Notes: generated by a model not told the origin, from the letters alone. Shown: positions 18,476-25,781, numbered from the stretch's first letter. The stretch is 64,000 nt of DNA from Faecalibacterium sp. I4-3-84 (GCF_023347255.1 NZ_CP094466.1:2046001-2110000); one strand, 5' to 3'. A program made the numbers and translations.

Positions 18476-20226
18476 TACTGTTCACCTCCCTGTTTGTCAA
18501 AGTCGCCGCTGCCCTGGGTCTGGCTGTTGTAAACTTCCTGATAGATGGCGTTGGTCTTGAGCAGCTCTTCGTGGGTGCCCAGACCATCGATTTTACCGTT
18601 ATCCAGCACAAGGATGCGGTCGGCATCCTGCACCGAGGAAATGCGCTGTGCAATGATGATCTTGGTGGTGCCGGGAATCTCCTCCCGGAATGCCTTGCGG
18701 ATCTTGGCATCGGTAGCGGTATCCACGGCGCTGGTGGAGTCGTCCAAAATCAGAACCTTGGGCTTGCGCAGCAGGGCGCGGGCGATGGTCAGGCGCTGCT
18801 TCTGGCCGCCGGACACGTTGGAGCCGCCCTGCTCGATCCATGTATTGTATTTGTTCGGGAAGCGCTCGATGAACTCATCGGCGCAGGCAAGCTTTGCCAC
18901 ACGGATGCACTCTTCCTCGCTGGCGTTCTCGTCGCCCCAGCGCAGGTTATCGAGAATGGTGCCGCTGAACAGCACGTTCTTCTGCAGCACCATGGACACC
19001 TCGCGGCGCAGCACGTCGAGGTTGTAGTCGCGCACATCCACGCCGCCCACCTTCACGGTGCCGGTCTCGGCATCATACAGGCGGGGGATCAGCTGCACAA
19101 GGCTGGATTTTGCGCTGCCAGTGCCGCCGATGATGCCCAGCGTCTCACCGGGCTTGATGCTGAAGGTGATATCATTCAGCACCGGCTGGCCGCTGCCGTG
19201 CTTATACTTGAAGGTGACATGCTCGAACTCGATGCCGCCGTCCTTCACCTGCTGCACCGGCTGCTTTGCGGGGTGCAGGTCGGTGGTCTCGTCCAGTACT
19301 TCCACAATACGCTTTGCGGAAGCGGCAGACATGGAGATCATGACAAAAGCCATGCTCAGCATCATCAGGGCCATGAGGATGTTCATGATGTAGCCGAACA
19401 GAGCGTTCAGCTGGCCGGTGGTGATGGCGCCATGCAGAACGTACTTGGCACCCAGCCAGCTCAGGGCGATGTTGCAGCCGTAAACGGCGGTGAGCATGGC
19501 AGGGTTATTGAAGCTCAGGCGGCTCTCAGCGTTCACAAACTGGTCGTACAGGCTCTGGCAGGCTTTGGTGTACTTCTCGTTTTCAAAGCCCTCGCGCACG
19601 AAGCTCTTCACTACGCGGATGGCGGAGACATTTTCCTGCACGGAAGCGTTCAGGGCATCGTAGTTTTTGAACACCCGGTCAAAGATGTGGAAGGTGGGCA
19701 CCATGATGCCTGCCAGCACCGCCACCAGAAAGACCACAGCCACCACGAAGATCAGTGACAGCGGGCCGCCGATCATCACGGCCATGAACAGGGCGAACAC
19801 CAGATGCACCGGGGCGCGCACGCACATGCGCTCGATCATCTGGAATGCGTTCTGCACGTTGGTCACGTCGGTGGTCATACGGGTGACAAGGCCCGCAGTG
19901 GAGAACTTATCAATGTTGGAAAAAGAATAATGCTGGATGTTCTCATACATGGCATCGCGCAGGTTGCCGGCAAAGCCGGTGGATGCCTCGGCGGCGTATT
20001 TGCCGGCCAGAACGCCCAGCGCCAGCGCGACCACAGCCACCAGAAAGGTGAGCAGGCCGTACTTGAGGATGGCGTTCATATCGCCCTTTTCAATGCCCTG
20101 ATCGATGATAAAGGCCATGATGGTGGGCAAAAGCACATCCATCACGGCTTCCAGAGCGGCAAAGAGCGGTGTCAGGACTGCGGCGCGTTTATACTCGCCC
20201 AGATGCGACACTAACTTTTTGATCAT
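18475..20226 (-). CDS. ABC exporter half-transporter, degenerate ATPase site
   Basis: A 583-residue ABC-B exporter half. TM domain at about residues 15-310, then a nucleotide-binding domain with Walker A GGTGSAKSS (Ala in place of the usual Gly before Lys), a consensus signature VSGGQ and Walker B VLILDDSTSAVD, where Asp replaces the catalytic Glu. That pattern, paired with a partner that has a good Walker B but a poor signature, is typical of asymmetric heterodimeric exporters. AGGAGGGAA lies about 5 bases upstream of the ATG. It has its own promoter, 44 bases upstream. Confidence 0.92.
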   Translation of the reverse strand: MIKKLVSHLGEYKRAAVLTPLFAALEAVMDVLLPTIMAFIIDQGIEKGDMNAILKYGLLTFLVAVVALALGVLAGKYAAEASTGFAGNLRDAMYENIQHYSFSNIDKFSTAGLVTRMTTDVTNVQNAFQMIERMCVRAPVHLVFALFMAVMIGGPLSLIFVVAVVFLVAVLAGIMVPTFHIFDRVFKNYDALNASVQENVSAIRVVKSFVREGFENEKYTKACQSLYDQFVNAESRLSFNNPAMLTAVYGCNIALSWLGAKYVLHGAITTGQLNALFGYIMNILMALMMLSMAFVMISMSAASAKRIVEVLDETTDLHPAKQPVQQVKDGGIEFEHVTFKYKHGSGQPVLNDITFSIKPGETLGIIGGTGSAKSSLVQLIPRLYDAETGTVKVGGVDVRDYNLDVLRREVSMVLQKNVLFSGTILDNLRWGDENASEEECIRVAKLACADEFIERFPNKYNTWIEQGGSNVSGGQKQRLTIARALLRKPKVLILDDSTSAVDTATDAKIRKAFREEIPGTTKIIIAQRISSVQDADRILVLDNGKIDGLGTHEELLKTNAIYQEVYNSQTQGSGDFDKQGGEQ

Positions 20227-20269
20227 CTGAGTTCCCTCCTGTTACTTTTTATTTGTTTGGTACAGAACA

Positions 20270-20297
20270 ATTTTATACAAAACATTTTAATTGTCAA
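20270..20297 (-). promoter_or_regulatory. Promoter of the ABC exporter genes
   Basis: On the minus strand TTGACA (20292-20297) and TAAAAT (20270-20275) are 16 bases apart in the gap between marR and the exporter genes. Confidence 0.75.
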
Positions 20298-20315
20298 GAC
20301 GTTTCAAAAAATGTT
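20281..20315. promoter_or_regulatory. Inverted repeat over the exporter promoter, candidate MarR operator
   Basis: AACATTTT (20281-20288) and AAAATGTT (20308-20315) are perfect inverted arms spanning the spacer and -35 box of the exporter promoter. Their position fits an operator for the adjacent MarR protein; not proven. Confidence 0.45.
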
Positions 20316-20356
20316 CATAATTACTAATTTAACAACCCAAAATTTAGCAAACTGCA

Positions 20357-20842
20357 TTACTGCAGCGCTTCCCGCAGCTTGTTTAAAAGCCGCAGCAGCT
20401 CGGTATTTTCCTCCGCTGTCAGCAGCCCGGCCACATAGTCGTCGGTCTGGTGGAAGCAGAGCATCGTCTTTTCGTGGAAGCAGATGCCCTCTTCGGTGAG
20501 CACCAGCTGCTTGAGCCGGGCGTCCTGCGGAACACTGCGCCGCTCAATATAGCCCTTGCGCTCCATCAATTGCAGGATGTTGGTCACGGTGGAGCGGGTG
20601 ATGGAAAACTCCCGCTCAATGTCCCGCTGGAACACGGGGGTGTCCCGGTGGCGGTAGAGATACCCAATGATCCACCCGTGCATGGGGGTGGCCTGCTCCA
20701 CGTCATTTTCGCGGGCAAACTGGTTGATCTTGCGGAAGATCAGGTTGTCCACCCGGCGGATCTGCGCCGGGATGACCTGTGGGCCTTCCCAAGGGGGATC
20801 GGCGTGATTGCAGCACTCGTTTTTGGTTTCGTCACACATCAT
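20357..20842 (-). CDS. MarR-family transcriptional regulator
   Basis: About 161 residues with a winged helix-turn-helix (FSITRSTVTNILQLMERKGYIERR) and the wing DARLKQLVLTEEG. It should repress the downstream ABC exporter until a ligand binds. The frame is open to 20908, but a strong promoter ends at 20909, so that start is impossible in a normal leader. The ATG pair at 20842/20839, 7 bases after AAGGA, is the best start. The N-terminus then begins MMCDETKNECCNH, a Cys/His-rich segment that could sense redox or metal. Confidence 0.88.
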   Translation of the reverse strand: MMCDETKNECCNHADPPWEGPQVIPAQIRRVDNLIFRKINQFARENDVEQATPMHGWIIGYLYRHRDTPVFQRDIEREFSITRSTVTNILQLMERKGYIERRSVPQDARLKQLVLTEEGICFHEKTMLCFHQTDDYVAGLLTAEENTELLRLLNKLREALQ

Positions 20843-20908
20843 GGTTTTGTCCTTCATGGTTGTTTTGGCATTGAACAGTTTCAAATAAAACTGTTTGATA
20901 GCATACAT

Positions 20909-20936
20909 ATTATACAGCAGTCAAAGTGAATGTCAA
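20909..20936 (-). promoter_or_regulatory. marR promoter
   Basis: On the minus strand a perfect TTGACA (20931-20936) and a perfect TATAAT (20909-20914) are 16 bases apart. This is the best sigma-A match in the window and helps to set the marR start downstream. Confidence 0.85.
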
Positions 20937-20956
20937 GGGGAAGGGAACGATTTTAA

Positions 20957-20981
20957 ATGCCCTCCGCTTTGCTCTGGGCAT
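20957..20981 (+). repeat. Structured 3' module, hairpin copy A
   Basis: ATGCCC and GGGCAT pair around the 13-base loop TCCGCTTTGCTCT. Twenty-eight bases later comes the terminator hairpin at 21010. No gene precedes it on this strand. Copies B (21226) and C (24329) share loop and spacing. Confidence 0.7.
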
Positions 20982-21009
20982 AAAATAATGAAATATTATT
21001 TTTTATATT

Positions 21010-21050
21010 GCAAACCAGCCAAGCCTGCGGGCTTGGCTGGTTTGCTTTTT
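21010..21050 (+). terminator. Intrinsic terminator without an upstream gene
   Basis: GCAAACCAGCCAAGCC and GGCTTGGCTGGTTTGC form a perfect 16-bp stem with a TGCG loop, followed by TTTTT. The plus strand upstream carries only hairpin copy A, so the gene it once served may be lost. The rest of 20909-21260 holds no coding frame I can support. Confidence 0.8.
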
Positions 21051-21160
21051 CACGGAAGGGGCCGTAGTTGCAAGCGGCATATTTTCCGGTTACGCGGTCA
21101 TTTCCGAAGGAAATAAGCGCAACAGATGGAGTTTACCTTTTGGGCCATTACTGTGAAAAT

Positions 21161-21196
21161 GCAACAGCAGACAGCCCGCAGGCTGTCTGCTGTTGC
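21161..21196 (-). terminator. Terminator hairpin after the DedA-family gene
   Basis: A perfect 16-bp stem (GCAACAGCAGACAGCC with its complement) and CGCA loop. The minus-strand tail is ATTTTCAC, so termination may be moderate. It follows hairpin copy B by 29 bases. Confidence 0.75.
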
Positions 21197-21225
21197 CCTA
21201 TTATAAAAATATTTTTCCGCTAAAT

Positions 21226-21251
21226 ATGCCCAGAGCGAATGTGGAGGGCAT
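21226..21251 (-). repeat. Structured 3' module, hairpin copy B
   Basis: On the minus strand ATGCCC and GGGCAT close the loop TCCACATTCGCTCT, then ATTTAGCGGAAAAAT. It starts 10 bases after the DedA-family stop and precedes the terminator at 21196. Confidence 0.7.
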
Positions 21252-21260
21252 TCTGAATTA

Positions 21261-21851
21261 TTATTCCAGATTGTGTTTTTTACAGAACTGTTTGCTCACC
21301 CAGTACATCCCGCCCCACAGCAGAACGGCCAGCACCAGATACACCGGGTTCTTCATGGAACTGACCAGCGACTGCCCAAACACTGCCATCATGGCGATCA
21401 TCACGCCCTTGCCCAGCAGCATGGTAATGAGATAGCGCTTTTCGTCAAAGTCCGAGATGCCAAAGGCCAGATGCATAAAGGAGCTTGGCGCGAAGGGCAG
21501 CAGCATGAGCATGAACAGCGACGAAGTGTCAAAGCGGTTCACCCACTGCTGAGCCTTTTCCAGCTTGGGCGAGCGGGAGGCAAACTTCCAGAAAAAGCGC
21601 TTGACCACCCGCCGCCAGAACAGGAACATGATGCTGCCACCCAGTGCCACACCGGCCCAGCTGTACAGAAAACCCAGAATGCTGCCGTGAGCCGCTACAT
21701 TCAGCGCCACAATGGCAATGAGCGGCAGCGGCGGAAAAAACGACTCCACCATGGCCAGCGTGATGGGGGCAATGGGGCCAAGGTTGCCAAAACTGTCCAG
21801 CAGAGTTTCCCAGAACTCCAGCGTTCCCAGCTGGCGCAGCCAAAAGTTCAT
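21261..21851 (-). CDS. DedA/TVP38-type (VTT domain) membrane protein
   Basis: A 196-residue inner-membrane protein. The N-terminal re-entrant region holds GPIAPITLAMVESFFPPLPLI, with the E-x3-P-P-L-P pattern of DedA/VTT proteins, and further TM segments lie at about residues 50-75, 115-140 and 160-185. Relatives act as lipid scramblases or flippases and affect membrane potential. The ATG at 21851 gives the usual N-terminus; in-frame ATGs at 21860 and 21887 exist, and the site GGAAGGG fits 21860 almost as well. Confidence 0.8.
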   Translation of the reverse strand: MNFWLRQLGTLEFWETLLDSFGNLGPIAPITLAMVESFFPPLPLIAIVALNVAAHGSILGFLYSWAGVALGGSIMFLFWRRVVKRFFWKFASRSPKLEKAQQWVNRFDTSSLFMLMLLPFAPSSFMHLAFGISDFDEKRYLITMLLGKGVMIAMMAVFGQSLVSSMKNPVYLVLAVLLWGGMYWVSKQFCKKHNLE

Positions 21852-22006
21852 TGTGCACATCCATCCCTTCCGCCTGCGCTTTCCCATCCGCAGGTTCCTC
21901 TATCCGTAGTATATCCATATTGTATGACACAAGCATGAACACAAAGCGACATTTTTTTGCCCTGTGCACAGTCTCCTTGGGATACTACGAAGCTGCCGGT
22001 GCTGTT

Positions 22007-22996
22007 TTACTCCGCAGCCTGCTTTTCTGCGCGGGCCTTCATACGCTCCAGCTGGGCGGTGCGCTGCTTTTCCCACCGGGCAAGAGAAGCATCGTCCGGG
22101 ATCTGCAGGCAGCGGGCGTAGCTCCAGTGCAGGCCGTCGCGGCGGGCCAGCTTGTAGCGCTGGAACACACCCTTGCCTGCGGCATTGCTGCTGCCGGCGC
22201 AGTGGGGGCACTGGCTCAGGGTGTACCAGCTGTTGCTGCCCTTTTTCAACCATACATCATCGGGCTTGAGCGGTGCGCCGCACTCCGGGCAGCTCATGGT
22301 GTAAATTTTGGGGTCGGTGCGCCAGGTGTACTGCTCCACATAGCCGCGGAAGACCTCAAAATCCCGGTAATCGCCGGGGGTGGGGCACAGGCTGGCCCGC
22401 AGGGATTCCTCCTCAGTGGGGTAGGCCGCAAGACCGGCCCGCAGGTCGAGCATCCGGCAGACATCGGCGGTGTACAGCGTGTCGGAAAGGGCATCGTGGA
22501 ACTGCCGCTCCATGGGCAGCCCTAAGCGGGTGACGACGCTTTCCAGCGTCATGCCCTCGCCCTCTTTGCGGGGATGCTCCCGCAGGAACACCTGCTGCAG
22601 GTCGTACCAGACGGTGGGCTTTGATTCGTCGATGTTGCACAGGTACAGGTTCTGCTTGAGCACCGGTACGTCATCCATGCCCCACTCGGCAAATTCGGCA
22701 TCCGGGCCGCACCACTGCATAAAGCGGCGCAGGCCCTGCACGATGGGCTCACCCTTGTCCAGATCGGCCTGCGTCAGGCCGGTGACTTTAGCAATGTGAT
22801 GCTGCAGCTTGCGGAAGATGCGGGGCCGCAGATGGATGGAAAAGGTGTCCAGCACGTTGGCATCCTCGTCAATCTTCACGGCACCGATCTCCACAATCTC
22901 GCCCCGGAAGGTCTGCTGCACGCCATGGTAATTAAAGGTATACGGCTGGTAGCCGATATTCCATTCCAGATCAAATAAAACCAGATTGCGTGGCAT
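22007..22996 (-). CDS. DEDDh 3'-5' exonuclease with C-terminal zinc ribbon
   Basis: A 329-residue RNase T/DnaQ-fold exonuclease. Exo I is LFDLEWN (D9, E11), exo II is in EWGMDDVPVL and exo III is FHDALSDT (His and Asp), so the DEDDh set is complete. Residues 1-190 form the nuclease; about 240-275 is a zinc ribbon (CPECG ... CPHC), and the tail is charged. KapD-like relatives act on RNA or DNA 3' ends; the substrate is unknown. GAGGA lies 9 bases upstream of the ATG. It begins 18 bases after the HAD gene stop, so both share a promoter. Confidence 0.88.
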   Translation of the reverse strand: MPRNLVLFDLEWNIGYQPYTFNYHGVQQTFRGEIVEIGAVKIDEDANVLDTFSIHLRPRIFRKLQHHIAKVTGLTQADLDKGEPIVQGLRRFMQWCGPDAEFAEWGMDDVPVLKQNLYLCNIDESKPTVWYDLQQVFLREHPRKEGEGMTLESVVTRLGLPMERQFHDALSDTLYTADVCRMLDLRAGLAAYPTEEESLRASLCPTPGDYRDFEVFRGYVEQYTWRTDPKIYTMSCPECGAPLKPDDVWLKKGSNSWYTLSQCPHCAGSSNAAGKGVFQRYKLARRDGLHWSYARCLQIPDDASLARWEKQRTAQLERMKARAEKQAAE

Positions 22997-23014
22997 TGTT
23001 TTGCGTTCCTCTCG

Positions 23015-23830
23015 TTACTTTAAAATAAACTTCTCCACAGCCTCGGCCACACCGTCGTGGTCGTTGTCGGCGGCAGTCACATAGTCGGCCACGGTCTTTA
23101 CCGGCTCTTCAGCGTTCTGCATGGCCACGCCCACACCGGCGTACTCGATCATGGAGCGGTCATTCAGGCCGTCGCCGCAGGCCATCAGGTTTTCGCGGCC
23201 AAGGCCCATGTGCTCCAAAAGGGCGGCAAGGCTGCCGTCCTTGGCAACGCCCAGCGGCACGGCTTCAATAAAGAACGGGCTGGAGGGGTACAGGTCGATG
23301 CGGCCGTCAAACTGCTTTTTGCCGGCGGCCCACACCTCGTCCCGGCGGGCGGGGTCCAGCGTGATGAGCATTTTGCAGATGGGGTAATCCACATACTTGG
23401 CCAGATCGTCCACGCCGGTCATGGGCAGTTTGCAGGTAAAGCACTCGCGCAGTGCCCACTTGTCGTCCGGGTGCTCGGTGACAACGCCCTCTTTATTATA
23501 GGTGATAATGGTCACGTTCTGTGCGGCGGCAAAGGCGCACAGCTCGGGTACGTACTGGGCATCCAGCTGTTTCTGGTACAAAGTCTCGCCGGTGCGGCAG
23601 TCGATGATCTTGCCGCCGTTGTAGGAAAGGATGCAGCCGCCCTTTTTATCCAGCCCCAGTTCCTTTGCCAGCGGCAGCACGCCCGCGGTGGGACGGCCGG
23701 ATGCCAGCACGATGGTGACACCCTTTGCAATTGCGGCATCCAGTGCGGCGCGGGTGCGGGGTGTAACTTCCTTCTGGCTGTTGGTCAGGGTGCCATCCAG
23801 ATCCAGTGCCAGAACTTTGATCTCTGCCAT
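23015..23830 (-). CDS. HAD-IIB (Cof-type) sugar phosphatase
   Basis: A 271-residue Cof-family hydrolase. Motif I is LDLDGTLTNS (nucleophile and acid Asp), motif II the SGRPTAG region, motif III the lysine before the cap end, and motif IV GDGLNDRSMIEYAG. Such enzymes dephosphorylate sugar phosphates, FMN or pyridoxal phosphate; the specificity is not readable. The start at 23830 has GAGAGGA 7 bases upstream; the frame is open further but unlike the family. Confidence 0.9.
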   Translation of the reverse strand: MAEIKVLALDLDGTLTNSQKEVTPRTRAALDAAIAKGVTIVLASGRPTAGVLPLAKELGLDKKGGCILSYNGGKIIDCRTGETLYQKQLDAQYVPELCAFAAAQNVTIITYNKEGVVTEHPDDKWALRECFTCKLPMTGVDDLAKYVDYPICKMLITLDPARRDEVWAAGKKQFDGRIDLYPSSPFFIEAVPLGVAKDGSLAALLEHMGLGRENLMACGDGLNDRSMIEYAGVGVAMQNAEEPVKTVADYVTAADNDHDGVAEAVEKFILK

Positions 23831-23878
23831 ATAAAATCCTCTCAATTTATATAAAGGTAAAAAAGCACTTACTCTCTT

Positions 23879-23908
23879 ATTGTACAATGAAATGCCATCA
23901 TCTTTCAA
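23879..23908 (-). promoter_or_regulatory. Promoter of the HAD-exonuclease operon
   Basis: On the minus strand TTGAAA (23903-23908) and TACAAT (23879-23884) are 18 bases apart, about 50 bases upstream of the HAD start. Confidence 0.65.
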
Positions 23909-23979
23909 CCCTTGCAGAGACGTTTGTGGAAAAAGTGGTGGCACTTGAGCAGGATTTTACATCCCTTTCCGGCTTTTTA

Positions 23980-24172
23980 CGTTGGCGCGGATGCCGCAGC
24001 CGACGAGGAGAACTGCCTGCTGGGCCTGTTCCAGAAACCCAAGTACATCTTCCTGTTCATCGGCGACGGCATGGGCACTGCCCAGATCCAGTCTGCCCGC
24101 TTCTACAAGGACACCGTGGACAACAACGGCGCTGTGACCGAGGCCGACTTCCACATTTTCCCGGATAAAGTA
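23980..24172 (+). pseudogene. Alkaline phosphatase remnant (N-terminal fragment)
   Basis: This reading frame encodes an alkaline-phosphatase N-terminus: LGLFQKPKYIFLFIGDGMG, in which the GDGMG Asp is a metal ligand, then AQIQSARFYKDT and VTEADFHIF. Homology stops after about 60 residues at FPDKV and the sequence runs directly into a terminator hairpin, so the rest of a protein of roughly 450-550 residues is missing. No recognisable signal peptide or start codon with a ribosome site precedes it. It looks like an internal deletion that left the 5' end and the terminator. A short expressed peptide cannot be ruled out. Confidence 0.75.
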
Positions 24173-24225
24173 AAACCTCCCCGCTCTGGAACCGCAGCGA
24201 CTGCGGCCGGGCAGGGAGGTTTTGC
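24173..24225 (+). terminator. Terminator after the alkaline phosphatase remnant
   Basis: AAACCTCCC and GGGAGGTTT form the base of a branched hairpin that also holds CCGCAG-CGA-CTGCGG, followed by TTTGCG. It is probably the original terminator of the deleted gene. Confidence 0.65.
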
Positions 24226-24261
24226 GTTGATTATGCTGTTTGCCTTTGCGGCTCCGCGGGT

Positions 24262-24302
24262 GAAAAAACAAATCGGGAAAGTCCGCAGACTTTCCCGATT
24301 TG
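24262..24302 (-). terminator. Intrinsic terminator of mscL
   Basis: CAAATCGGGAAAGTC and its complement make a perfect 15-bp stem with a CGCA loop (CGCA/TGCG depending on strand); the minus-strand tail is TTTTTTC. It follows hairpin copy C by 26 bases. Confidence 0.85.
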
Positions 24303-24328
24303 TAATTTAGAAAATGATTCCGCTGAAT

Positions 24329-24353
24329 ATGGCCAGAGCAAAGCGGAGGCCAT
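24329..24353 (-). repeat. Structured 3' module, hairpin copy C
   Basis: On the minus strand ATGGCC and GGCCAT close the loop TCCGCTTTGCTCT, followed by ATTCAGCGGAATCAT. Relative to copies A and B, the fourth stem pair has changed on both sides (C-G to G-C). It begins 8 bases after the mscL stop. Confidence 0.7.
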
Positions 24354-24360
24354 TCAAAAT

Positions 24361-24813
24361 TTAATTGTTGATCTCCGGGAAGCCCTCCAGCTTGCTGGTG
24401 CAGTGGGGGCAGCGCACTGCCTTGATAGAGATCTCACTCTGGCAGTAGGGGCACACCTTGGTGGTGGGCTCTGCGGGAGCTTCCGGCTCAGCAGGTTTCT
24501 TGTGCAGGGCGTTGATGGTCTTGATGACCACAAACAGCACAAAGGCCACGATCAGGAAGTTGATGATGGCGGTGATAAATGCACCAATGCCGATCATCAC
24601 ATCACCCACATGGATGCCCACTTCCGAGAAATCTGCGTTGAAGAACAGGCCGATGAGGGGGTTGATGATATCACCCACCAGCGAGTTGACGATGGCCGTG
24701 AACGCACCGCCGATCACAACACCGACTGCCATATCCAGCACGTTGCCGCGCATGGCGAAGGCCTTGAATTCTTCAAAAAACTTTTTGATGCCTTTCACTT
24801 CTTTTTCTGCCAT
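24361..24813 (-). CDS. mscL: Large-conductance mechanosensitive channel with C-terminal zinc ribbon
   Basis: A 150-residue MscL. The N-terminal amphipathic helix and TM1 (FAMRGNVLDMAVGVVIGGAF) and TM2 (about residues 70-100, FITAIINFLIVAFVLFVVI) are canonical. It opens under membrane tension to release solutes during osmotic downshock. After the bundle region, residues about 118-143 form a CPYCQSEISIKAVRCPHC zinc ribbon, an addition seen in some Firmicutes MscL proteins and absent from E. coli. The ATG at 24813 has AAGGAGTG 10 bases upstream. Confidence 0.95.
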   Translation of the reverse strand: MAEKEVKGIKKFFEEFKAFAMRGNVLDMAVGVVIGGAFTAIVNSLVGDIINPLIGLFFNADFSEVGIHVGDVMIGIGAFITAIINFLIVAFVLFVVIKTINALHKKPAEPEAPAEPTTKVCPYCQSEISIKAVRCPHCTSKLEGFPEINN

Positions 24814-24867
24814 AAGAAAATCCACTCCTTTACTCCCTTTATGCCGCAAGGAAACGTATTTGCTTCT

Positions 24868-24896
24868 ATGATAGCGAATTTTTGGCGTGATTGCAA
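24868..24896 (-). promoter_or_regulatory. mscL promoter
   Basis: On the minus strand TTGCAA (24891-24896) and TATCAT (24868-24873) are 17 bases apart, 55 bases upstream of the start. Confidence 0.6.
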
Positions 24897-24929
24897 GGGA
24901 AAATGACAGCCTCAGCCCTCTTTTGGAAA

Positions 24930-24967
24930 AAAATAAAACGGGAAAGTCCTGCAGACTTTCCCGTTTT
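24930..24967 (-). terminator. Intrinsic terminator of the lipoprotein gene
   Basis: AAAACGGGAAAGTC and its complement make a 14-bp stem with a TGCAG loop; the minus-strand tail is ATTTTTTTCC. The upper stem (CGGGAAAGTC) is the same as in the mscL terminator at 24269. Confidence 0.88.
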
Positions 24968-24985
24968 GCAAGGATGAAACAGTTT

Positions 24986-25477
24986 TTACTTTTCCGGTGC
25001 AGTAAAAGCGATGGGGGTAGCACCTGCAGCGGCATCCACACTCAGCAGGGAGATGGGAGCGACCTCGTAGTGCAGGGTCTCAAAGCTCTGGGTCTGGCCG
25101 TCCTCGGTGGTGAACTCCAGAATGTAGGTCACGTCGGACTGCTTGTCAGCCTCCACGTCGCGGGTGATGACGATGTTCTCGCCGTCAGCCAGACCGTTCT
25201 CACCGGCCAGATTGTCGCCCTTCTCGTCGCTGCCTGCATCGTACAGGTACAGCTCGGTGACGGTAGAACCGGTGGTGTTGTACACAGTGTACTCAGCGGT
25301 GGTGGGCTCAGCAGCTTCGCTGGAAGCAGCCTCAGAGCTTGCAGCCTCGGAAGAAGCGGCAGCAGAAGAAGCCACAGAAGAGGAAGCGGCGGTGGAGGAT
25401 GCAGAAGAACCGCAGGCGGTCATGCCAACAGCCAGTGCTGCAGCGGCAGCAACGATCGCAATGTTCTTGAGTTTCAT
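24986..25477 (-). CDS. Small lipoprotein with Ser/Ala-rich linker
   Basis: A 163-residue exported protein. Signal peptide residues 1-21 end in GMTAC, a plausible lipobox with Cys22 as lipid anchor. Residues 24-57 are a low-complexity spacer with repeats of SSEAA. Residues about 60-160 form a small beta-rich domain (YTVYNTTGSTVTELYLYDAGS ... YILEFTTEDGQ). Function unknown; a surface or substrate-binding accessory role is possible. AAAGGAG lies about 8 bases upstream, and it is monocistronic with its own promoter and terminator. Confidence 0.85.
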   Translation of the reverse strand: MKLKNIAIVAAAAALAVGMTACGSSASSTAASSSVASSAAASSEAASSEAASSEAAEPTTAEYTVYNTTGSTVTELYLYDAGSDEKGDNLAGENGLADGENIVITRDVEADKQSDVTYILEFTTEDGQTQSFETLHYEVAPISLLSVDAAAGATPIAFTAPEK

Positions 25478-25547
25478 GTGAAATATACTCCTTTGAATTT
25501 ACTTCGTATTCAGATCAACCAACAGGGTGTGATGGATGATGAAGACG

Positions 25548-25576
25548 ATTATACGGGAATTTCGACAAAAAATCAA
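25548..25576 (-). promoter_or_regulatory. Promoter of the lipoprotein gene
   Basis: On the minus strand TTGATT (25571-25576) and a perfect TATAAT (25548-25553) are 17 bases apart, giving a leader of about 65 bases. The rest of 25478-25781 holds only the terminator at 25699. Confidence 0.75.
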
Positions 25577-25698
25577 GACGCCTGTGTGCATTTTCAACGA
25601 CGAAACAGGAACTGTTACCAATTCGACATGAAATTGGAACATTTTAACATGAGTTCACATGAAGCAAAGTTTTGTAGGAAAGGCCGCTTGCCGCTTCG

Positions 25699-25743
25699 TA
25701 AAAAGACAGCCCCATGCAGATCTTGGTCTGCACAGAGCTGTCT
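25699..25743 (-). terminator. Terminator of the kdg/kdu operon
   Basis: AGACAG and CTGTCT enclose an inner GCAGA/TCTGC stem; the minus-strand tail is TTTTTAC. It lies about 40 bases after the kduD stop. Confidence 0.75.
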
Positions 25744-25781
25744 GGTCGGAAGGTTGAAGAAGACGCAGTGCCCAAATGGCT

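Noticed and set aside
20855-20908. Longer MarR N-terminus starting at 20908
   Set aside because: The -10 box ends one base upstream of that codon, so the transcript would start at or after it.
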